NCBI GenBank assembly: GCA_900319075.1
Contig: ONMZ01000022.1
Location: forward strand, 1-43,123
Source: an uncultured Eubacteriales bacterium
Lineage (GTDB): Bacteria > Bacillota > Clostridia > Oscillospirales > Ruminococcaceae
DNA length: 43,123 nt
Direction: 5' to 3'
Made by a program: the position numbers and the translations under genes. The first letter of the stretch is position 1, and each line of letters starts with the position of its first letter. The notes under the pieces were generated by a model. The model ran no database searches, had not been told where the DNA came from, and saw only the letters and a list, made by a program, of their open reading frames with translations. Positions 7,173-16,250 of this stretch are shown piece after piece.

Positions 7173-8075
7173 TTACAAAACGTTCTTACTATCGTAAAAT
7201 TTTGGTATAAAATTGGTGTCGGCTGATGACCTTTGCTGGAAAAATCCCTCAAATCCCAGCTTTACAGCCCGGTCAACAACGCTGTTATATTCAAAAGTCG
7301 AGGTGCGCCGTGAAAGCTCCTTGTATTCAAACGCCTTATAAACAGGTACATACTGGCTCATAAGGCTGATAAGGATATCCTTGTTATCAAAATTTGATGC
7401 AAGCTCGTTCATAAGCTTAATAGAGTCGTGCCTCTGACCGGGCAGCACCAGATGACGCACGATAACGCCCCTTTGCATAACTCCGCTGCTGTCAAACACA
7501 GGACTTCCGGCAATATTCACCATTTCTTTTATTGCGTTAATGGCAACAGGGAAGTAATCGGCGGCAGAGGAATACTTTTGTGAGAGCTCACTACTATAAT
7601 ATTTAAGATCGGGCAGAAATATGCTTACCCTGCCCCGGAGCATTTCAAGTGTCTGTATATTTTCGTATCCGCCGCAATTATACACCACAGGTATCCTCAG
7701 ATCGTCCTTTATTGAGTCAAGGGCAGTACATATCTGTGGGACAAAATGTGTTGGGCTGACCAGGTCGATGTTGGCTGCGCCCATATCCTGAAGCTTTAAA
7801 AATATATCCCCAAGCTCCCCGGTGGTAACTTCAAAGCCTTTTCCCAGAGCTGATATTTCATAGTTCTGACAAAAGCAGCACCGCAGGCTGCAGCCTGAAA
7901 AGAACACGGTGCCTGCTCCTTTTTCCCCAACAAGGCAAGGCTCCTCCCACAAGTGCAGATCCGCCCGTGCTATACGCACTTTGTAAGTTTCCCCGCAAAA
8001 CCCCCGGGATTTTGTTCTGTCAACACCGCAGTTTCTTGGGCAAAGGGTGCAGTGCTCCATTATCCGGCTTGTCAT
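7173..8075 (-). CDS. Radical SAM protein, PflA-like (COG1313 group)
   Basis: A 300-residue radical SAM enzyme. The iron-sulfur motif CxxxCxxC is at C62-C66-C69 (GCSLRCCFCQN). An extra N-terminal cysteine cluster (C9, C12, C16, C27), characteristic of the group often called PflX or AmmeMemoRadiSam-like, precedes it. The rest shows the partial TIM barrel with an NCGGY segment and the PDLKYY segment. It resembles activating enzymes of glycyl radical enzymes, but no glycyl radical enzyme gene is present here, so the substrate is unknown. An AGGTGAT site precedes ATG 8075. It is the last gene of the purL-led minus-strand run, though a hairpin at 8095-8116 separates it from the gene before. Confidence 0.88.
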   Translation of the reverse strand: MTSRIMEHCTLCPRNCGVDRTKSRGFCGETYKVRIARADLHLWEEPCLVGEKGAGTVFFSGCSLRCCFCQNYEISALGKGFEVTTGELGDIFLKLQDMGAANIDLVSPTHFVPQICTALDSIKDDLRIPVVYNCGGYENIQTLEMLRGRVSIFLPDLKYYSSELSQKYSSAADYFPVAINAIKEMVNIAGSPVFDSSGVMQRGVIVRHLVLPGQRHDSIKLMNELASNFDNKDILISLMSQYVPVYKAFEYKELSRRTSTFEYNSVVDRAVKLGFEGFFQQRSSADTNFIPKFYDSKNVL

Positions 8076-8094
8076 TTTATCACCTCATAAACAA

Positions 8095-8116
8095 AACAGG
8101 GGGCAGTCCCCCTGTT
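8095..8116 (-). terminator. Hairpin between the zinc-ribbon and radical SAM genes
   Basis: Inverted repeat AACAGGGGG/CCCCCTGTT with a 4-base loop. On the minus strand it is followed by TTGTTT, a poor T-run, so it is probably a partial terminator or attenuator within the minus-strand gene run. Confidence 0.6.
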
Positions 8117-8125
8117 ATTGTTTTA

Positions 8126-9310
8126 TCATACTTTGATTTTGAATCTGCAAGATTCCTTTGCGCCTGCCCCTTTGATGGATAAGTCGAAATACATCAGCTT
8201 TGAATCCTTGTGTCCAAGCAGAGTGAAGGTCATCTCTGTTCCGTTGTCTGTCAGCTCTATTTTTTTGTTCACCGGAATAAATGAGTAGCTGAGCGATCCG
8301 TAAGCATCCGATTTTTCCAGACATTGCAGCGTTGCACTAACAACCGTAGGATCCTTTTGTATCTCGGTGTAGCTTGCTCCCTTTTCTATCCTCACCTTGA
8401 CAGTCGCCTCGATCCATGGGTCTTGCTGCTTTGTAAAATCGGTTGCCCATTTCAGCAGATCGTTACTGATCTCCGAGGTCTTTTTGGGCTTGCTTACGCA
8501 GCTGATAAACTCGCAGCTGTAATGTCCCATCGTTGTGCTGGATCTGGTCTGTGATTCAGTCGTGGTCGTCTGTTTTGTCGTTTTTGCAGTCGTCGTCCGC
8601 TGGGTCCTCTGTGTCTGCTGTGTAACGGTGTAAGCGGGATCATTCCGGTTTTGCTCGTAGCGATCCCTGATCTGGGAAATAACCACCGCTGTAACAAATA
8701 TGAAAATAAAAAATATCAGAAATGTGGTAGCCGCTGCGCTGTTTTTCTTTTTGGGCTTGCCGGTATTGGCGGCAGTATAGCGCTGATAAACAGCCTGCTG
8801 CAAGGGCACCGAGTTCCTCTGTGCAAACACCTGTCCGGCGTTGGTAAAGCCGCTGCCAGAGTTGGTCTGTGATGAGGGGGGAGGGTTATAGCCTTTGCGC
8901 TGCTGCTGGGAGATATATCTTTGATATGCCGATTGCTGCTGAGGCTGCTGGGGCTGCTGGGGCTGGTTATAAAGGGATGACAAGCTTTTGTCGTTTTCAT
9001 AATAATCATTTCTTACAAAGCGTGACTGATCGTAGCGGTTATTAAAGTCACTCAGATCAAGCCCTGCGTTAGCCCTGCTGCCAAAGTTCTCCCTTGCAAA
9101 GGAGTTGCGCCGTTCCTCTCTCAGTTCTCTTTGCACAAACGATTCGCCGGTATCTCTCAGACCTGCGCTGAAGCTCCTGCCGTGGGAATGTTCGCTTGAG
9201 GAATATCTTTCACAGGAAATATCGTCATCTCTTGCGGTAAAGCATTCCGGACAGATCACCTCGTCCTTGCTTTTAAATCTGTATCCGCAGATCTTGCATT
9301 TTTTACCCAA
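8126..9310 (-). CDS. Zinc-ribbon, single-pass membrane protein of unknown function
   Basis: A 394-residue protein with a clear modular layout. Residues 1-25 are a zinc ribbon (C5, C8, C20, C23). Residues 30-190 are a low-complexity, Gln/Pro/Arg/Tyr-rich region with a PQQPQQPQQQ tract. One transmembrane helix lies at about 192-212. A Thr/Gln-rich linker follows (about 225-262), then a C-terminal extracytoplasmic domain of about 130 residues. The N-in orientation is inferred from the positive KPKKK before the helix. The start is TTG 9310, with GAGGTG 6 bases upstream; no ATG is better placed. I do not recognise the C-terminal domain. Confidence 0.8.
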   Translation of the reverse strand: MGKKCKICGYRFKSKDEVICPECFTARDDDISCERYSSSEHSHGRSFSAGLRDTGESFVQRELREERRNSFARENFGSRANAGLDLSDFNNRYDQSRFVRNDYYENDKSLSSLYNQPQQPQQPQQQSAYQRYISQQQRKGYNPPPSSQTNSGSGFTNAGQVFAQRNSVPLQQAVYQRYTAANTGKPKKKNSAAATTFLIFFIFIFVTAVVISQIRDRYEQNRNDPAYTVTQQTQRTQRTTTAKTTKQTTTTESQTRSSTTMGHYSCEFISCVSKPKKTSEISNDLLKWATDFTKQQDPWIEATVKVRIEKGASYTEIQKDPTVVSATLQCLEKSDAYGSLSYSFIPVNKKIELTDNGTEMTFTLLGHKDSKLMYFDLSIKGAGAKESCRFKIKV

Positions 9311-9323
9311 TCAAAACACCTCT

Positions 9324-10211
9324 TTAACCGAGCTTTATGATCTGTGTGCCACTTGTTACCGGATCGCAGACCCAAGCCTGTGCATAATCGTTTTTTATTA
9401 TCTCAAGTGCAGCTTTTGCCTTTTGGGGATGATCGAACACCCCAAAGACAGCCGAGCCGCTGCCCGTCATAAGCGAGCCGAGCGCCCCTGCACCGAGCAG
9501 GTCGTCTTTTGCCTTGTGTATCTGTTTTTCCTGCGCTGCAAATTCAAGTGCGTTGAACATTTTGCCGCACATACCCTTTATATCGCCTTTGTTCAGCCTG
9601 CTGACAAACGCCTTGGTGTCGCATTTGGGCACATTTGTCAGACTGTCATACTTTTTGAATGCCTCAGGTGTTGATATGCTCACCTCCGGCTTTACCACAA
9701 CAAAAGCACATCTTGGCAGCGCAAGCTCAGTCATTATCTCGCCCACGCCCCTGCAAAGCTGCGTTCCGCCCTTGATACAAAACGGAACATCTGCGCCCAG
9801 CACCGCACCTATCTCAAAAAGCTGCTTTTTTTTGAGGTTCGTTTCAAACATCGTATCCAGAGCACAAAGGGTCGCCGCACAGTCTGCACTGCCCCCTGCC
9901 ATTCCCGCCATTGAGGGAAGTCGCTTTTCAACATTTACCGTGATACCGCCGGTTTTCAGGTTCGTGTACCTTTCAAAAGCCTCTATTGCCTTCCATATAA
10001 GGTTTGTTCTGTCTGTGGGGAACCACGCTTTTTCGCACAATATCTTATTTTCGCCTGTGCCGTTTACCTGAAGATCCAGCGTGTCAAACAGGCTCACCGA
10101 CTGCATCACCGTTTCAAGCTGGTGATAGCCGTCGGTGTTTATCCCAACGATGTCGAGCATCAGGTTCAGCTTGCCGAAGGCAACTGCCGTGCAGCTATTG
10201 TATCTTGCCAT
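9324..10211 (-). CDS. ispE: 4-diphosphocytidyl-2-C-methyl-D-erythritol kinase
   Basis: GHMP-family kinase of the non-mevalonate (MEP) isoprenoid pathway, 295 residues. Family features are the N-terminal substrate-binding segment with K14 and N16 (FGKLNLMLDI), the ATP-binding glycine-rich motif LPSMAGMAGGSADCAA (98-113), the GADVPFCIKGG segment and the C-terminal MTGSGSAVFG. It overlaps the end of the aminotransferase gene by 17 bases and has AGAGGA ahead of its ATG, so the two are coupled. The same pathway's IspH is encoded at 36.6 kb as part of a fusion. Confidence 0.95.
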   Translation of the reverse strand: MARYNSCTAVAFGKLNLMLDIVGINTDGYHQLETVMQSVSLFDTLDLQVNGTGENKILCEKAWFPTDRTNLIWKAIEAFERYTNLKTGGITVNVEKRLPSMAGMAGGSADCAATLCALDTMFETNLKKKQLFEIGAVLGADVPFCIKGGTQLCRGVGEIMTELALPRCAFVVVKPEVSISTPEAFKKYDSLTNVPKCDTKAFVSRLNKGDIKGMCGKMFNALEFAAQEKQIHKAKDDLLGAGALGSLMTGSGSAVFGVFDHPQKAKAALEIIKNDYAQAWVCDPVTSGTQIIKLG

Positions 10212-11379
10212 TTTTCAGTTCCTCTAAAAACTCACCTATGCGCTTGACGGCTTCACGCAGGTGATTTATGGAGTAAGCATAGGACACCCGTACAAAGCCC
10301 TCTCCGCAGCTGCCGAATGCATCGCCCGGCACCACAGCGACTTTCTTGCTGAAAATAAGCTTTTCACAGAATTCTGCACTGCTCAGACCTGTGCTTTTTA
10401 TACATGGGAACACATAGAATGCACCCTGTGGCGTAAAGCAGTCAAGCCCCAGTTTATTGAAAGCATCAACAACATAACGCCTTCTCATATCATATTCATT
10501 TTTCATCTTTTCTATGTCGCCGGTGCAGCTTTGCAGGGCTGTAACAGCGGCATACTGGCTCACAGTAGGAGAGCACATTATTGCGTACTGGTGAAGTTTC
10601 AGCAGCTGTGAAACGATAGGCTCCGGTCCGCCCACAAAGCCCAGACGCCAGCCGGTCATGGCAAAGCTTTTTGAAAATCCGTTTATTACTACCGTGCGTT
10701 CTCTCATACCTTCTATCTGAGCAAAGGAAACGTGTTTGCCTGAATATGTAAGCTCGGAATATATCTCGTCGGAAAGCACGATTATATTTGTATCCTTCAG
10801 CACCTGTGCGATGCTTTCAAGGTCCTCACGGCGCATTATCGCACCGGTCGGATTGTTGGGAAAGGGGAGGATAAGAAGCTTTGTTTTGTCGCTTATATTT
10901 TCCCTCAGCTCCTGTGCTGTAAGGCGGAACTCGTTTTCCACTTTGGTTTGAATGCCCACTGCCTTGCCGCCGCATATTTCCACTATGGGGGAGTAGCACA
11001 CAAAGCTCGGCTCAACCACCAGCACCTCATCTCCCGGCTCCACCATGCTGCGTATGCAAAGGTCGATACCCTCCGAGCCGCCCACCGTCACGATCACCTC
11101 GTGTTCTGGGTCGTAGTGAGTGTCGATGGTGCGTTCAAAGTATTTAGAGATCTCTTTTCTCAGCTCTATAAGCCCCGAATTTGCCGTATAGCAGGTCTTG
11201 CCCATTTCAAGCACATCTATTGCCTGCTTGCGTATAAGCCAGGGTGTTTTGAAGTCAGGCTCACCCACGCCCAGCGAGATCACGCCCTCCATTCCCTGAG
11301 CGATGTCAAAGAATTTTCTTATGCCTGAGGGTTTCATTTCCCGGATAGTCCTGCTAAGCGCCTTTTCGTAATCTATCAT
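10195..11379 (-). CDS. Class I/II PLP-dependent aminotransferase
   Basis: A 394-residue fold-type I aminotransferase. PLP contacts visible are N176 in PNNPTG, D204 and Y207 in SDEIYSEL, the Schiff-base lysine K237 in GFSKSFAMTGWR, and R245. The length and the N-terminal GVGEPDF motif match the aspartate/aromatic aminotransferase group. The true amino acid substrate cannot be read from sequence. Its ATG overlaps the stop of the Lrp/AsnC regulator by ATGA, suggesting that the regulator and enzyme act on the same amino acid. Confidence 0.93.
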   Translation of the reverse strand: MIDYEKALSRTIREMKPSGIRKFFDIAQGMEGVISLGVGEPDFKTPWLIRKQAIDVLEMGKTCYTANSGLIELRKEISKYFERTIDTHYDPEHEVIVTVGGSEGIDLCIRSMVEPGDEVLVVEPSFVCYSPIVEICGGKAVGIQTKVENEFRLTAQELRENISDKTKLLILPFPNNPTGAIMRREDLESIAQVLKDTNIIVLSDEIYSELTYSGKHVSFAQIEGMRERTVVINGFSKSFAMTGWRLGFVGGPEPIVSQLLKLHQYAIMCSPTVSQYAAVTALQSCTGDIEKMKNEYDMRRRYVVDAFNKLGLDCFTPQGAFYVFPCIKSTGLSSAEFCEKLIFSKKVAVVPGDAFGSCGEGFVRVSYAYSINHLREAVKRIGEFLEELKNGKIQ

Positions 11380-11852
11380 CAGAACATTCCTCTTTCGTCC
11401 TTTTCATCACTGCCTATAATTATGCCGTTATCTTTATACACCCTTAGTCCGAAATGGGTGGTAGTTTCCTGAACGGCGGCGATAGTTGCCAGACGCTGTG
11501 AAACGAAAAGGGAAATGTCTCTGATATTCTTTCCGGTGACCTCAACGATAATATCATATGTTCCCGACATAAGGCGCACAGCCTCTACCTGTTCATAGGC
11601 GGATATCTGCCGTGCGATCTCGTCAAAGCCGGACTGTGACTGGGGGGTAACTTTCAATTCGATAAGGGCAAATACGCTGTTGGGGTCATATGCGCTCTCG
11701 TCGATGATGGCGGTATAGCCTTGTATTATACCCTCGTTTTCCAGTCTTTCTATTTCCTGTTTTACCTCCTGTTCGCTTTTGCCCAGCATCACCGCAAGTT
11801 CGCTGTTGCTCATCCGGGCATTGCTTTTCAGAAGTCCGATAAGTCTGTCCAT
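11379..11852 (-). CDS. Lrp/AsnC family transcriptional regulator
   Basis: 157 residues: an N-terminal winged helix-turn-helix (LLKSNARMSNSELAVMLG...VKQEIERLENEGIIQGY) and a C-terminal RAM ligand-binding domain (ALIELKV...VRLMSGTYDIIVEV). Lrp-type proteins sense amino acids as octamers. I start at ATG 11852 because GGAGG lies just upstream; the longer frame reaches into the preceding DUF1294 gene. It is tightly linked to the aminotransferase downstream, which is the most likely regulated target. Confidence 0.92.
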   Translation of the reverse strand: MDRLIGLLKSNARMSNSELAVMLGKSEQEVKQEIERLENEGIIQGYTAIIDESAYDPNSVFALIELKVTPQSQSGFDEIARQISAYEQVEAVRLMSGTYDIIVEVTGKNIRDISLFVSQRLATIAAVQETTTHFGLRVYKDNGIIIGSDEKDERGMF

Positions 11853-11878
11853 TGTTCTTTCCCTCCGTTCAATAGGTT

Positions 11879-12166
11879 TTACATTACAAATATGCACACC
11901 CCTGCGATTATCCACAAAACAAGCAGGCATGGCACACAAAACAGAAATTTCAGCTTTCTTGTCTTATGGTGCCAAAAGAACATTCCGCAAAGGGAGCCTA
12001 TCCCTCCGCCGATGGCGGCAAACATTATAAGAGTCAGCTCGGGGATACGCCAGCGTTTTTTTCTTGCCCGCCTTTTGTCTATGCCGTAAGCGATAAACGC
12101 CGCAAGGTTGACTATGGCAAGGTACACCAGCACCCCGGTCATATGGTTTGTAAGAAAATATTTCAT
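11879..12166 (-). CDS. DUF1294 family small membrane protein
   Basis: A 95-residue protein with three hydrophobic segments and the DUF1294 hallmarks. These are Y-x-IDKRRARKKRWRIPE in the cytoplasmic loop, the GGGIGSLCGM helix and the W-HHKTRK-x2-F motif. Function is unknown in the literature I can recall. It starts 19 bases after the purL stop with a short GGAG site and is probably co-transcribed with purL. Confidence 0.87.
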   Translation of the reverse strand: MKYFLTNHMTGVLVYLAIVNLAAFIAYGIDKRRARKKRWRIPELTLIMFAAIGGGIGSLCGMFFWHHKTRKLKFLFCVPCLLVLWIIAGVCIFVM

Positions 12167-12184
12167 ATTAACTCCGAAACGGTA

Positions 12185-15100
12185 TTATTTGAAATAGTTT
12201 ACACCGCTTTCAAATATCTTCTGGTCTTTGTTTCCGCAAACGTTCTTTGCGATGTCTGTTCCAATACGCTCTGAGTGACCCATCTTGCCCAGCACTCTGC
12301 CGTCAGGGGAGGTGATACCCTCGATAGCCTCAAATGAGGTGTTTGGGTTGCACTGGATATCAAATGTGGGCTCGCCGTCAAAGTCAACATACTGTGTTGC
12401 GATCTGACCGTTCTTTGCAAGCTTGCTTATCTCCTCTGCCGAGGCAACGAATCTGCCCTCACCATGGGAGATCGCCACATTGTGTATATCTCCCACATTG
12501 CAGCCGTAAAGCCAGGGTGACTTGTTGGAGGCGATCCTTGTGTTGACCATTTTTGACTGGTGTCTTGCGATCTTATTGAATGTAAGCGTAGGAGAATCCG
12601 GGCGCATATCAACTATCTCGCCGTAAGGAACAAGACCCAGCTTGATAAGTGCCTGGAAACCGTTACAGATACCGAGCATAAGTCCGTCACGCTTTTGCAG
12701 CAGCTCATGCACTGCATCTTTAAGACGTGGGTTACGCAGGAAAGAAACGATGAACTTTGCGCTTCCCTCAGGCTCGTCACCGCCGCTGAATCCGCCGGGG
12801 AGCATAATTATCTGAGACTGTCTTATCTTTGCCTCCATAGCCTCCACAGATTCTTTTATAGCAGACATATTAAGGTTTCTTATTACCATTGTGTCAACCT
12901 GTGCACCTGCACGTTCAAACACTCTTGCGGTGTCGTATTCGCAGTTCGTTCCCGGGAATACAGGGATAAGCACTCTCGGTTTAGCTGTCTTTATTGCAGG
13001 TGAAAGTCTGTCTGTGGCTGTGAAGGAGTATTTTTCAGGTTTGCTTGTAGGCTCTTTCACATGAACGGGGTATACAGGCTCCAGCTTATCTGCCCACTGT
13101 TTATAAAGACCGGTAAGATTTACGTTGTAGTTGTTATTGATGACCAGATAATCCTCAATGGTAACACCGATAACTCTTTCCTCTGTCTGAACGTCCTGTG
13201 CAAGCTCGATAACGAATGCTCCGTAGCAAGCTCTGTAAAGCTCGTCAGCCGATACATCGTCTGTGAACTTGAATCCTATGCGGTTTCCGAACGCCATTTT
13301 AGCGATAGCCTCCGAAACGCCGCCGAAGGAAACTGCCCAGCAGGAAAGCACCTTACCCTCGTCGATAAGTGCCTCGACCTTTTTGAATACCTCCTTGAGG
13401 GAGTCAAAGTCGATAAGCTTGTTCTCATCGTATTTAGGCTTGATAAGGATGACCTTTGAGCCTGTCTTTTTAAACTCCTGAGAAACCACCTTGTCTGAGG
13501 TGGACATGGAAACTGCGAAGGAAACCAGCGTAGGCGGAACGTCTATCTCCTCAAAGGTACCCGACATTGAGTCCTTTCCGCCGATAGAGCCGCAGCCAAG
13601 GGCTATCTGTGCCTTATAAGCTCCAAGCAGAGCGGACAAAGGCTGTCCCCATCTGTCCGGGTCGTTTTTGGTCCTTTCAAAGTATTCCTGGAAGGTGAGC
13701 CAGCACTGTTCATATTTACCGCCCGTTGCCACTACCTTTGCCACAGAGCTTACAACTGCGCTGACAGCACCGTGATAGGGGCTGATAGATGAAAGATACG
13801 GGTCAAAGCCCCACGCCATAACAGAGGTGGTCTTTGTCTGTCCGTGGAGCACAGGGATCTTTGCAGCCATAGCCTGAGACGGAGTATCCTGGAACTTTCC
13901 GCCGTAAGGCATAAGCACGCTTCCTGCGCCTATGGTGCTGTCAAATCTCTCAACAAGGCCCTTTTGCGAGCAGATGTTGAGGTTTGAGATCATTGCGCCC
14001 CATCTGTCTGCGCTGTCCTCGGTTTCGGCAACCGTGTCAAAGATCGGTGTTGCAATATTTATATCCGTGTGCTTTTCTGCACCGTTTGAGTTAAGGAATT
14101 CTCTTGAAAGGGAAACGATAGTGTTTCCGTTCCAGTGCATTTCCAGCCTTGGCTCTGCAGTTACCTCAGCCACAAGTGTAGCTTCAAGGTTTTCCTTGTC
14201 AGCCTCAGCCATGAACTTTTCAAGGTCTGATCTTGCGATCACCACAGCCATTCTTTCCTGAGATTCGGAAATAGCAAGCTCTGTTCCGTCAAGTCCGTCA
14301 TATTTTTTTGGCACAGCGTCAAGGTTTATCTGTAAGCCGTCCGCCAGCTCTCCGATAGCCACCGATACGCCGCCTGCTCCAAAATCGTTGCAGCGCTTTA
14401 TCATAGCGGTAACTTCCGGGTTTCTGAACAGTCTTTGCAGCTTTCTTTCCTCGGGAGCGTTACCCTTTTGTACCTCTGCGCCGCAGCTTTCCAACGAGTG
14501 CAGGGTGTGGGACTTGGAAGAGCCTGTTGCGCCGCCGCAGCCGTCACGGCCGGTTTTGCCGCCAAGAAGGATCACGATATCTCCCGGTGCGGGACGCTCA
14601 CGCCTTACATTTGCCGCAGGAGCAGCACCGATGACCGCACCTATCTCCATTCTCTTAGCAACGTATCCGGGGTGATAGATCTCGTTGACCATGCCTGTTG
14701 CAAGGCCTATCTGGTTGCCGTAGGAGGAGTAACCGTTAGCTGCGCCCACAACTATCTTACGCTGTGGGAGCTTTCCGGGTATAGTATCCTCTACAGGTAC
14801 CAGCGGATTGCCTGCACCCGTTACACGCATAGCCTGATAAACATAAGAACGTCCCGAAAGGGGATCTCTTATAGCACCTCCCAGACAGGTAGCCGCACCG
14901 CCGAAAGGCTCGATCTCGGTAGGGTGGTTATGTGTTTCGTTTTTAAACATCAAAAGCCAGTCTTCCTGTGTGCCGTCAACGTCCACCTTTATCTTTACCG
15001 AGCAGGCGTTTATCTCCTCGCTCTCGTCAAGATCTTTGAGCAGACCTGCTTTTTTAAGCTGTTTTGCACCTATGCATGCAAGATCCATAAGGGTGATGGG

Positions 15101-15898
15101 CTTGTCTGTTCTGCCGGCATAAAGGTCTTTTCTTGTGTTTATATAATCTGCAAAAGTATCGGCGATGTAATCTGACTGTATATTAACATTGTCGATGATC
15201 GTAGAAAATGTGGTGTGACGGCAGTGGTCAGACCAGTAGGTGTCTATCATTCTGATCTCTGTAATAGTCGGGTTGCGCTTTTCCGTATCACGGAAATAGT
15301 CACGGCAGAAGCGTATGTCGTCCAGGTCCATTGCCAGACCCAGCTCTCCCAGCATATCCTTCAGATCGTCGTCGGTGGAATAGATAAAGCCGTCGATGGT
15401 CTCCACCGTGGTCGGTATAGCGTATTTTATATCCAGCGTTTCAAAGGGCTCAAGACCTGCCTCTCTTGACTCAACAGGGTTTATCATATAGCTTTTTATC
15501 TGAGCTACCTGTTCGTCGGAAAGGTTGCCGGTGACTATGTATATCCTGGCTGATCTTATAGAAGGTCTTTTTCCTCCGGTAAGCAGCGAGATACACTGTG
15601 CACAGGAATCTGCACGCTGGTCAAACTGTCCGGGCAGATATTCAACAGCAAAGACAAAATCGTTATCTCTCAGCTGCGGCAGGTGGTCATAGGTATAATC
15701 CACCGCAGGCTCCGAGAACACCACAGGTGTTGCAAGGTCAAAATCCTCTTTTGACATACCCTGGGCATCGTAGCGGTTGATAACTCTGAGTCCTTCGAGT
15801 TCTTCAAGCCCAAGAGCGGATTTGATATCTCCGATAAGCGATGATGCTTCCACCGCAAATTCAGGCTTTTTTTCCACATATATTCTGTAAACAGACAT
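12185..15898 (-). CDS. purL: Phosphoribosylformylglycinamidine synthase, one-chain (PurL plus glutaminase)
   Basis: Fourth step of purine synthesis, FGAR to FGAM, using glutamine and ATP. At 1237 residues it is the large single-chain type, with the PurS-like N-terminal part, the duplicated AIR-synthase-like catalytic halves and a C-terminal class I glutamine amidotransferase. Visible signatures are DHCRHTTF, FKNETHNHPTEIEPFGGAATCLGG, GGKTGRDGCGG and the nucleophile C1078 in MLGICNGFQ; the HGEGRF segment is also present. I start at ATG 15898 (GGGAGATG site upstream); the frame extends to 16021 but crosses the promoter. No other purine genes are in the window. It leads the minus-strand run that continues to 7.2 kb. 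Confidence 0.97.
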   Translation of the reverse strand: MSVYRIYVEKKPEFAVEASSLIGDIKSALGLEELEGLRVINRYDAQGMSKEDFDLATPVVFSEPAVDYTYDHLPQLRDNDFVFAVEYLPGQFDQRADSCAQCISLLTGGKRPSIRSARIYIVTGNLSDEQVAQIKSYMINPVESREAGLEPFETLDIKYAIPTTVETIDGFIYSTDDDLKDMLGELGLAMDLDDIRFCRDYFRDTEKRNPTITEIRMIDTYWSDHCRHTTFSTIIDNVNIQSDYIADTFADYINTRKDLYAGRTDKPITLMDLACIGAKQLKKAGLLKDLDESEEINACSVKIKVDVDGTQEDWLLMFKNETHNHPTEIEPFGGAATCLGGAIRDPLSGRSYVYQAMRVTGAGNPLVPVEDTIPGKLPQRKIVVGAANGYSSYGNQIGLATGMVNEIYHPGYVAKRMEIGAVIGAAPAANVRRERPAPGDIVILLGGKTGRDGCGGATGSSKSHTLHSLESCGAEVQKGNAPEERKLQRLFRNPEVTAMIKRCNDFGAGGVSVAIGELADGLQINLDAVPKKYDGLDGTELAISESQERMAVVIARSDLEKFMAEADKENLEATLVAEVTAEPRLEMHWNGNTIVSLSREFLNSNGAEKHTDINIATPIFDTVAETEDSADRWGAMISNLNICSQKGLVERFDSTIGAGSVLMPYGGKFQDTPSQAMAAKIPVLHGQTKTTSVMAWGFDPYLSSISPYHGAVSAVVSSVAKVVATGGKYEQCWLTFQEYFERTKNDPDRWGQPLSALLGAYKAQIALGCGSIGGKDSMSGTFEEIDVPPTLVSFAVSMSTSDKVVSQEFKKTGSKVILIKPKYDENKLIDFDSLKEVFKKVEALIDEGKVLSCWAVSFGGVSEAIAKMAFGNRIGFKFTDDVSADELYRACYGAFVIELAQDVQTEERVIGVTIEDYLVINNNYNVNLTGLYKQWADKLEPVYPVHVKEPTSKPEKYSFTATDRLSPAIKTAKPRVLIPVFPGTNCEYDTARVFERAGAQVDTMVIRNLNMSAIKESVEAMEAKIRQSQIIMLPGGFSGGDEPEGSAKFIVSFLRNPRLKDAVHELLQKRDGLMLGICNGFQALIKLGLVPYGEIVDMRPDSPTLTFNKIARHQSKMVNTRIASNKSPWLYGCNVGDIHNVAISHGEGRFVASAEEISKLAKNGQIATQYVDFDGEPTFDIQCNPNTSFEAIEGITSPDGRVLGKMGHSERIGTDIAKNVCGNKDQKIFESGVNYFK

Positions 15899-15928
15899 AG
15901 TCACATCTCCCTTTAAATAGATAAGAAT

Positions 15929-15958
15929 ATTATACACTATTATAATGGTTTTTGTCAA
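15929..15958 (-). promoter_or_regulatory. Promoter of purL
   Basis: On the minus strand TTGACA (15958-15953), 18 bases, TATAAT (15934-15929). The leader before the start codon is short, about 25 bases, so there is no room for a purine riboswitch. Confidence 0.82.
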
Positions 15959-16029
15959 CAACACATGACCCAAAACAGCAGATTTCCCAAAAGAAAAAAG
16001 ACCGCACCATATGGACTGCACTTATACAG

Positions 16030-16180
16030 AAGCATTATAAACTCTTTTTGGGGAAAACCCTTTTGCAAAAGGGTTATTCCCCAAACCCCTTTCCTAAAAC
16101 TCTTAACCATCGGGGTTTAAAATAGTTATGGTCAAGAAACGCAGTTAGGAAACAGTCCTTCGCAATAAAAAGATATTCCT
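16030..16180 (-). repeat. Dispersed intergenic repeat, copy 2 (diverged)
   Basis: The segment 16049-16084 forms the same GGGGAA/AACCCTTTT hairpin as the repeats at the window ends, followed by the shared CCCCTTTCCTAAAACTCTTAA. Beyond that the match is lost: the TTTTTAC hairpin is absent, and only ACCAT/ATGGT could pair in its place. With 15899-16250 being otherwise gene-free, this repeat and the purL promoter account for most of that gap. The hairpin may also stop mtaB transcription. Boundaries are approximate. Confidence 0.65.
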
Positions 16181-16250
16181 CAAAACAATTCATAAGGCTT
16201 CTATATAAGCACTGCCAGTATGTGTGCGCTCTTTTGCGGACAGATGATGC

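Noticed and set aside
14435-15175. Open frame of 246 codons opposite purL on the plus strand
   Set aside because: It lies wholly within the well-supported purL gene, lacks a ribosome binding site and has an unnatural composition; it is a shadow.
15899-16020. Purine riboswitch or PurR box upstream of purL
   Set aside because: The leader is only about 25 bases after the predicted transcription start and no purine aptamer or clear PurBox pair is visible.
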